Made by a program: the position numbers and the translations under genes. This document shows, one piece after another, positions 60,359 to 64,000 of a DNA stretch of 64,000 bases (the first letter of the stretch is position 1; every line of letters starts with the position of its first letter). The stretch is from contig CAZNLH010000012.1 in NCBI GenBank assembly GCA_964573995.1, positions 12,842 to 76,841 of the forward strand, read 5' to 3'. Source of the stretch: CAZNLH01 sp964573995 (GTDB taxonomy: Bacteria; Gemmatimonadota; CAZMKB01; CAZNLH01). The notes under the pieces were generated by a model that ran no database searches, was not told the DNA's origin, and saw only the letters and a list, made by a program, of their open reading frames with translations.

Positions 60359-60994
60359 TTAAAAGCCTTCTCTCTGAATGTTTGCGCGTACAATAGATAT
60401 AATATCTGCGGAATGAACTTTTGCCTCCTCTCTATCATGTCTGGATTCATCGGGGCCTCTTACATTCCTATACCTATCATCCATTGCAAGCACTTTCAGC
60501 ATGAGCAAGGCATGCGGCCTAGCCACATGCAGTTCTATTGTCGCCTTTTTTCCATTTGGTAATTTCCCCTGAATCGTCTTGCAATCTGACTCTTTCAATA
60601 TTATCTCGGCGCCTGTACATGATCGTGCGTGAATCTTTTTCTGTACATCGACTCGGAAATCTTTCGGACGGCTCTCTTTTTCTGAGGCCATGAATTCGAT
60701 ACGAAATTTCTCCTCAGAGTTCGGGATGTCTTTCTCAAATTGGAAGTTCCGACTCTCAGGAATCACATTGTAACCAAGTCTCTTGAGGACCTCTGCTATC
60801 GATTGACTCATTGCACGAAGCGAAATGACATCGAGAACAAAATCAAAGTCCCCTGTATACCGTGGATTGTCCACGTAAAAATGTATCGCCCGAGCGCCCA
60901 CCAAAATAAAATCCCTCCCGGAATCTCCGAGTTCAACGAAGAGTTCGAGCAAATAAGGCAGTTGAGGTTCCTTGACTATCTCTGATTTTGCCAT
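60359..60994 (-). CDS. AbiEii-like nucleotidyltransferase toxin (truncated)
   Basis: 211 residues from ATG 60994; a longer frame to 61063 only overlaps the upstream gene. The MNT-type nucleotidyltransferase fold is recognisable: FILVGARAIHFYVDNPRYTG with the helix-turn glycine, then GDFDFVLD with the paired Asp (49 and 51), and a third acidic residue candidate in FRIEFMA. A C-terminal KVLAMDDR and DREEAKVHSADI match the helical tail of AbiEii/COG1708-like proteins. It starts 19 bases inside the regulator gene, the usual antitoxin-toxin coupling. Translation ends at a TAA beyond which the frame continues as coding sequence, so activity may be lost or altered. Confidence 0.7.
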   Translation of the reverse strand: MAKSEIVKEPQLPYLLELFVELGDSGRDFILVGARAIHFYVDNPRYTGDFDFVLDVISLRAMSQSIAEVLKRLGYNVIPESRNFQFEKDIPNSEEKFRIEFMASEKESRPKDFRVDVQKKIHARSCTGAEIILKESDCKTIQGKLPNGKKATIELHVARPHALLMLKVLAMDDRYRNVRGPDESRHDREEAKVHSADIISIVRANIQREGF

Positions 60995-62142
60995 CGGGGC
61001 TCTATCACCTTTGTAAAAAGATATTCCGCCTGCTTTGCATCGCGTCCACCTCTTGCATAACAATCCAAATAAATTTGGATATCCGAGGCAATTACGACAC
61101 CCCTTTTCAGACAGGAATACATGAGGACTCCTTGGTCGTATGGCTCTATAAACTGGAAATTCGGGCCTATCGCTTGGTCAACACTCCACTCACGCAATTC
61201 TTTTATAATAGATTTTTCCATGATAAAAATATCAAATCGATCAATATTTACAAAAGGGGCAATGAGATTCGCCGCCGCGCTGCCGGTAAAAAGGGGGTAG
61301 AATCCCTCGAAACTGCTTTTCAGGCCATTGTTTGACTCATCCACCTCAAATCCGAATGGATTCTTAGAAGTCCAGGACTTTTGCCTTTGCCGTTTCCAAA
61401 TCTCACGATATCTCTCCGCCCAACGAAACAGCAACTGCCTGGGATCCGGAACGAGAATATCCCTTCCATCTCGCCGGATCAATACTTCTTCTTCCAACGA
61501 TTGAATGGTCTTTGAAATCGTGGGTTGGCTGATTGCGAAAAGATTCGCTTCCCTCTGTCTTTTGGATTCCTTGCTCAGGGCCTTTTCGATCTTCGAATTT
61601 GTCCAAATGGCATTCGGTTCCTGAAGTAATACTCGAATCACTCGGGACGATGCACCCGAAAAGGGATTACGAAAGGGCAGGGATATTCGATACAGATTCG
61701 GGCGGTTTAATCTTTGAACCAATATCTTGCCAGGGACTTGAATGGAGATATTTCCAGAAAGATCTATAAAATCAATCCCATTATCCAAGCAATACCTCTG
61801 GTTTGTTCGAGACAAGTAGGGACATATCAGTGCATAGACATTTGAGGGATTCAGTTCCTTGACTCGCACTAACCACGGAGCAAGTTCTCTCAAGACCTTT
61901 GGTGTCACCTGGTTTTTTAACTCACCATAGATCTTTATGGTGGTTCCCCCGAAATCGAGCTCCATCGTCACATCCGGCCGAATGGCATCCTCAGGGACAG
62001 GTTCCGCTCCAGACCCCAAATCAGCCTCAATCACTCGGATGTTAGACAATCCTCCAAATGGCTTACCAGACTGAAGATTTTCAAGAATCTCGCTACTTTT
62101 CACCGCAATCATCCTTTTCGGAATCAAAATTATTCTTTTCAT
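60976..62142 (-). CDS. AbiEi-like antitoxin/regulator with PD-(D/E)XK nuclease-like N-terminus
   Basis: 388 residues. Residues about 35-140 look like a restriction-endonuclease fold: RPDVTMEL (Asp57), then IYGELKNQ (Glu74-x-Lys76), followed by LICPYLSRTNQRYCLDNG and DFIDLSGN, a pattern shared by a widespread family. A winged HTH comes next (about 160-215; ANLFAISQPTISKTIQSLEE). The C-terminal half (about 280-380; LFTGSAAANLIAPF, DQGVLMYSCLKRGVVIASD) matches the AbiEi antitoxin C-terminal domain. It probably represses its own promoter and neutralises the nucleotidyltransferase. The promoter predicts an almost leaderless transcript; ATG 62112 is an alternative start. AT-richer than the chromosome to its left. 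Confidence 0.7.
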   Translation of the reverse strand: MKRIILIPKRMIAVKSSEILENLQSGKPFGGLSNIRVIEADLGSGAEPVPEDAIRPDVTMELDFGGTTIKIYGELKNQVTPKVLRELAPWLVRVKELNPSNVYALICPYLSRTNQRYCLDNGIDFIDLSGNISIQVPGKILVQRLNRPNLYRISLPFRNPFSGASSRVIRVLLQEPNAIWTNSKIEKALSKESKRQREANLFAISQPTISKTIQSLEEEVLIRRDGRDILVPDPRQLLFRWAERYREIWKRQRQKSWTSKNPFGFEVDESNNGLKSSFEGFYPLFTGSAAANLIAPFVNIDRFDIFIMEKSIIKELREWSVDQAIGPNFQFIEPYDQGVLMYSCLKRGVVIASDIQIYLDCYARGGRDAKQAEYLFTKVIEPRWQNQR

Positions 62143-62147
62143 CTGTT

Positions 62148-62175
62148 AATTTAGTGACGAGAAAATAAATGTCAA
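62148..62175 (-). promoter_or_regulatory. Sigma-70 promoter of the AbiE-like operon
   Basis: On the minus strand TTGACA (62175-62170), 16-bp spacer, TAAATT (62153-62148). The expected start coincides with the annotated ATG at 62142, implying a leaderless mRNA or use of ATG 62112. Confidence 0.5.
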
Positions 62176-62176
62176 G

Positions 62177-62299
62177 AGGAATATTTTCCTATTATCAAGG
62201 TATTTCTCATATGAGAATATTATTCATATTGCGAATATTTTCTTTTTTCATATAATATTCTCATAAGAGAAAACGTTAAAATAAAAGAATATTTTCCTA
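62177..62299. promoter_or_regulatory. Operator-like repeat cluster upstream of the AbiE-like operon
   Basis: Contains a perfect 14-bp palindrome TTCTCATATGAGAA (62204-62217) and a near-copy TTCTCATAAGAGAA (62258-62271), a 14-bp inverted pair TATGAGAATATTAT / ATAATATTCTCATA (62210-62223 / 62252-62265), a direct repeat GAATATTTTCCTA (62179-62191 and 62287-62299), a further GAATATTTTC at 62233, and dyad AGGAA-tatt-TTCCT (62177-62190). Likely binding sites for the AbiEi-like HTH protein. Confidence 0.55.
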
Positions 62300-62358
62300 A
62301 TATGGCATAATTTGCAATTCGAGAAAATCTCAAAAGATTGTACTTGAGAAAAAATCTA

Positions 62359-62388
62359 TTGACGAATTCCCCCAGAGTGTAGTATTGT
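62359..62388 (+). promoter_or_regulatory. Possible promoter of the AAA ATPase gene
   Basis: TTGACG (62359-62364), 18-bp spacer, TATTGT (62383-62388). It would give a leader of about 160 bases. Confidence 0.35.
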
Positions 62389-62441
62389 GTATAAAAACAA
62401 ACTGTACAATTATATAAGACGCCAGAAATACAACGACGAGC

Positions 62442-62514
62442 ATTTTTCCGGTATTCTTCAGAATACAGGAAAAAATCCTTTTTGTACGATTGTATATCGC
62501 TGCTTAATATACAA
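62442..62514 (+). other. Two inverted repeats in the ATPase leader
   Basis: A hairpin at 62442-62475 pairs TTTTTCC/GGAAAAA and TATTC/GAATA around a TTCA loop. A second dyad at 62490-62514 is TTGTATAT, 9-base spacer, ATATACAA. They precede the ATPase ATG by 40-110 bases and may be operator or RNA structure. Confidence 0.45.
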
Positions 62515-62553
62515 CAATACACAATTTGAAAATCCGCAATATTCTCTATAATA

Positions 62554-63684
62554 ATGAAGAAAAAAGAGAAGTTGATTCAAAACCCCTTCCGGCCAGGAAA
62601 CGGGATCATGCCCCCCTACCTTGCTGGTCGGGAGGAGATCATCGAGTGGTTCGAGCGATCCCTTGACACGGCACGGGCGCTTCCGCAAAACCTCGTAATC
62701 ACCGGGGTTCGGGGGACCGGGAAGACCGTCCTTCTGCAGAGACTCGAGGAGAGTTGCGCCCGCAAAAACTGGCTCTTCGTCAGGCGGGAGATGAGCAAGC
62801 GGTTCAACAAAGAAACAGAGTTTCTCACCGCGATCTGCGCCGATCTCACCGTCAAGATCAAGGGGATCACCATCGCCCTGAAACCGAAAAAACACCCCAT
62901 CGGATACCAGGGTGGATTCTTCGATGAGATCGAGTCAGTCGGCGAATTTCAATTGATCGAATACCTGAAGAATTATCGGGGAACGCTTAGCGACTGGCTG
63001 GAACAGGTGTTTCGAGATGTCGACAGCATCTTACGGAAGACCGATTATCATGGCCTGGTCATCCTCTACGACGAGTCACACATCCTTGAAGACAATAGCA
63101 TAGAGGCGAATTTCCCCCTGTCTCTCTTGATCGAAGTCCTCTCCAGAATCCAGCAGAAAGAGATGAAATTCTATCTCCTGCTCGCCGGGCTCCCTCCACT
63201 CCTTCCCAACCTTTCCAGGGCGAAGACATACACGGAGCGGATGTTTTCGGTACGCACATTAGAGCACCTGACTCCTGAAGAATCTGGGAGGGCGCTCGAA
63301 ATCCCACTCGAAAATGCCGGGCTTTCCTTCAGCAAGACCCTGATCGAAAGAATTGTCAAGGAGACCCGGGGCTATCCGTATTTCCTGCAGTTCTACGCCT
63401 TCTACCTCATCCAGAACGTCCCGAAGAAGAGACTCGGACTCTCAGACTTCGAGAAGATGCATCCTTTTCTCCTGAAGGAATTGGACGATAGTTTTTTCCT
63501 GGGGCGATTCGAGAAGGCCTCCGAGGCCGAGCAGAAGGTCTTGTTCACCATTGCCGGTTTCGGGGAAGACGCCCGGGTCTCCGACATACGAAAAAAGGCC
63601 GGAATCGACCGCAACTACTTGAACCAGATCTTGAAACACCTGATGGATAAGGGGATATTATACCGTGGTAGGCGGGGTAGGTAA
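62554..63684 (+). CDS. AAA ATPase with C-terminal winged helix (archaeal-ATPase/ORC-like), frameshifted
   Basis: 376 residues to the first stop. The N-terminus NPFRPGNGIMPPYLAGREEI is typical of a mobile AAA_16-like family. Walker A is GVRGTGKT near 50, Walker B LVILYDESH near 170 and sensor-like LLLAGLPPLLP near 212. A C-terminal winged helix follows (ARVSDIRKKAGIDRNYLNQILKHLMDKGI). The protein ends abruptly in YRGRRGR, and the family-like continuation TLPLFREFL appears just downstream in another frame, so one base seems to be missing near 63682. No good ribosome site precedes the ATG. Divergent from the AbiE-like pair across a repeat-rich spacer. Function unknown. Confidence 0.75.
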   Translation: MKKKEKLIQNPFRPGNGIMPPYLAGREEIIEWFERSLDTARALPQNLVITGVRGTGKTVLLQRLEESCARKNWLFVRREMSKRFNKETEFLTAICADLTVKIKGITIALKPKKHPIGYQGGFFDEIESVGEFQLIEYLKNYRGTLSDWLEQVFRDVDSILRKTDYHGLVILYDESHILEDNSIEANFPLSLLIEVLSRIQQKEMKFYLLLAGLPPLLPNLSRAKTYTERMFSVRTLEHLTPEESGRALEIPLENAGLSFSKTLIERIVKETRGYPYFLQFYAFYLIQNVPKKRLGLSDFEKMHPFLLKELDDSFFLGRFEKASEAEQKVLFTIAGFGEDARVSDIRKKAGIDRNYLNQILKHLMDKGILYRGRRGR

Positions 63685-63839
63685 GCGTTCTCACACTGCC
63701 GCTATTCAGGGAGTTCCTGAGTAGGGGGGAAGAGAATATAACGGATGAGGTTCCAGGATCTAACTCCCCTTGGAGGATGAACATCGATCGAACTCGAAAT
63801 ATATCACAGTTAATCGATGATCTTCAAAAATCCTATTAA
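63681..63839 (+). pseudogene. Out-of-frame C-terminus of the AAA ATPase
   Basis: In the frame shifted by +2 relative to the ATPase, codons from 63681 to the TAA at 63837-63839 read VSVLTLPLFREFLSRGEEN and continue for about 33 more. With one added base near 63682 the protein would be about 428 residues. TLPLFREFL is the kind of ending expected after a winged helix in this family. Confidence 0.55.
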
Positions 63840-64000
63840 TCAGATTCGATGTCCATCACAACGAATGACCAAAGATAGGCCATCTTTACTCAGTCTCTTG
63901 GATCCGGCTTTTCTATGATTGGGGATGAAATGAATTCATTTTAATCTTGACAATCCAACCATTTTACTCCTTACGGAAATCACCCTATCAACATTCGCCC
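63840..64000. other. Right edge, no gene recognised
   Basis: AT-rich sequence to the window end with no supported gene; a short minus-strand frame behind an AGGAG (near 63970) encodes only about eight residues. Confidence 0.4.

Overview
The window looks like chromosome from a Gram-negative (diderm) bacterium of moderately high GC. It encodes an OmpA-type porin, two TolC-family channels, an RND pump and a complete division and cell-wall cluster. NtrX/NtrY-like regulators, dnaX-ybaB-recR beside an MglA-like gene, and FtsI ending in a PASTA domain recall Deltaproteobacteria (Desulfobacterota or Myxococcota-like lineages). That placement is an inference from gene content; there is no rRNA marker. 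I found no tRNA, rRNA or CRISPR array.

Layout. 1-3045 (minus) is the 5' part of a large GGDEF - STAND-type ATPase - TPR protein cut by the window edge. 3.4-9.2 kb holds uppP, an OmpA protein with thrombospondin type 3 repeats, a radical SAM/SPASM protein and a membrane alkaline-phosphatase-superfamily enzyme. A 191-bp palindromic element (9359-9549) precedes a tripartite efflux operon (TolC, adaptor, RND pump; 9.7-15.1 kb). 15.1-20.0 kb (minus) is a NEW3-domain membrane protein, an ABC ATPase and a PAS/GAF histidine kinase, tightly coupled. 20.3-26.3 kb (minus) carries a sigma-70 factor, signal peptidase I, a class III aminotransferase, an aldehyde dehydrogenase and an NtrX-like sigma-54 activator. 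26.5-32.3 kb (minus) is a dense housekeeping operon: dnaX, ybaB, recR, a degenerate MglA-like GTPase, pgsA, pgpA, pncC and thpR. 32.4-36.9 kb encodes a giant NtrY-like kinase, divergent from a Crp/Fnr regulator across a dyad-rich control region. A CPBP protease and a second TolC protein follow. 40.2-59.0 kb (minus) is a contiguous dcw cluster (mraZ-rsmH-ftsL-ftsI-murE-murF-mraY-murD-ftsW-murG-murC-murB-ftsQ-ftsA-ftsZ) followed by an M23 peptidase. It is driven by a clear sigma-70 promoter with an array of MraZ-box-like repeats at the start site.

The right end (59.1-64 kb) is accessory. It has a LOG-like protein, a small membrane protein, an AbiE-like toxin-antitoxin pair (minus) whose regulator begins with a PD-(D/E)XK nuclease-like domain, and a divergent AAA ATPase (plus). 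An AT-rich 400-bp region packed with inverted and direct repeats separates the pair from the ATPase. Both flanking genes look damaged: the nucleotidyltransferase by an in-frame stop and the ATPase by a one-base frameshift. This island is the most promising part of the window, followed by the 36.85 kb operator region, the MraZ array, the palindromic element and the degenerate MglA-like gene.
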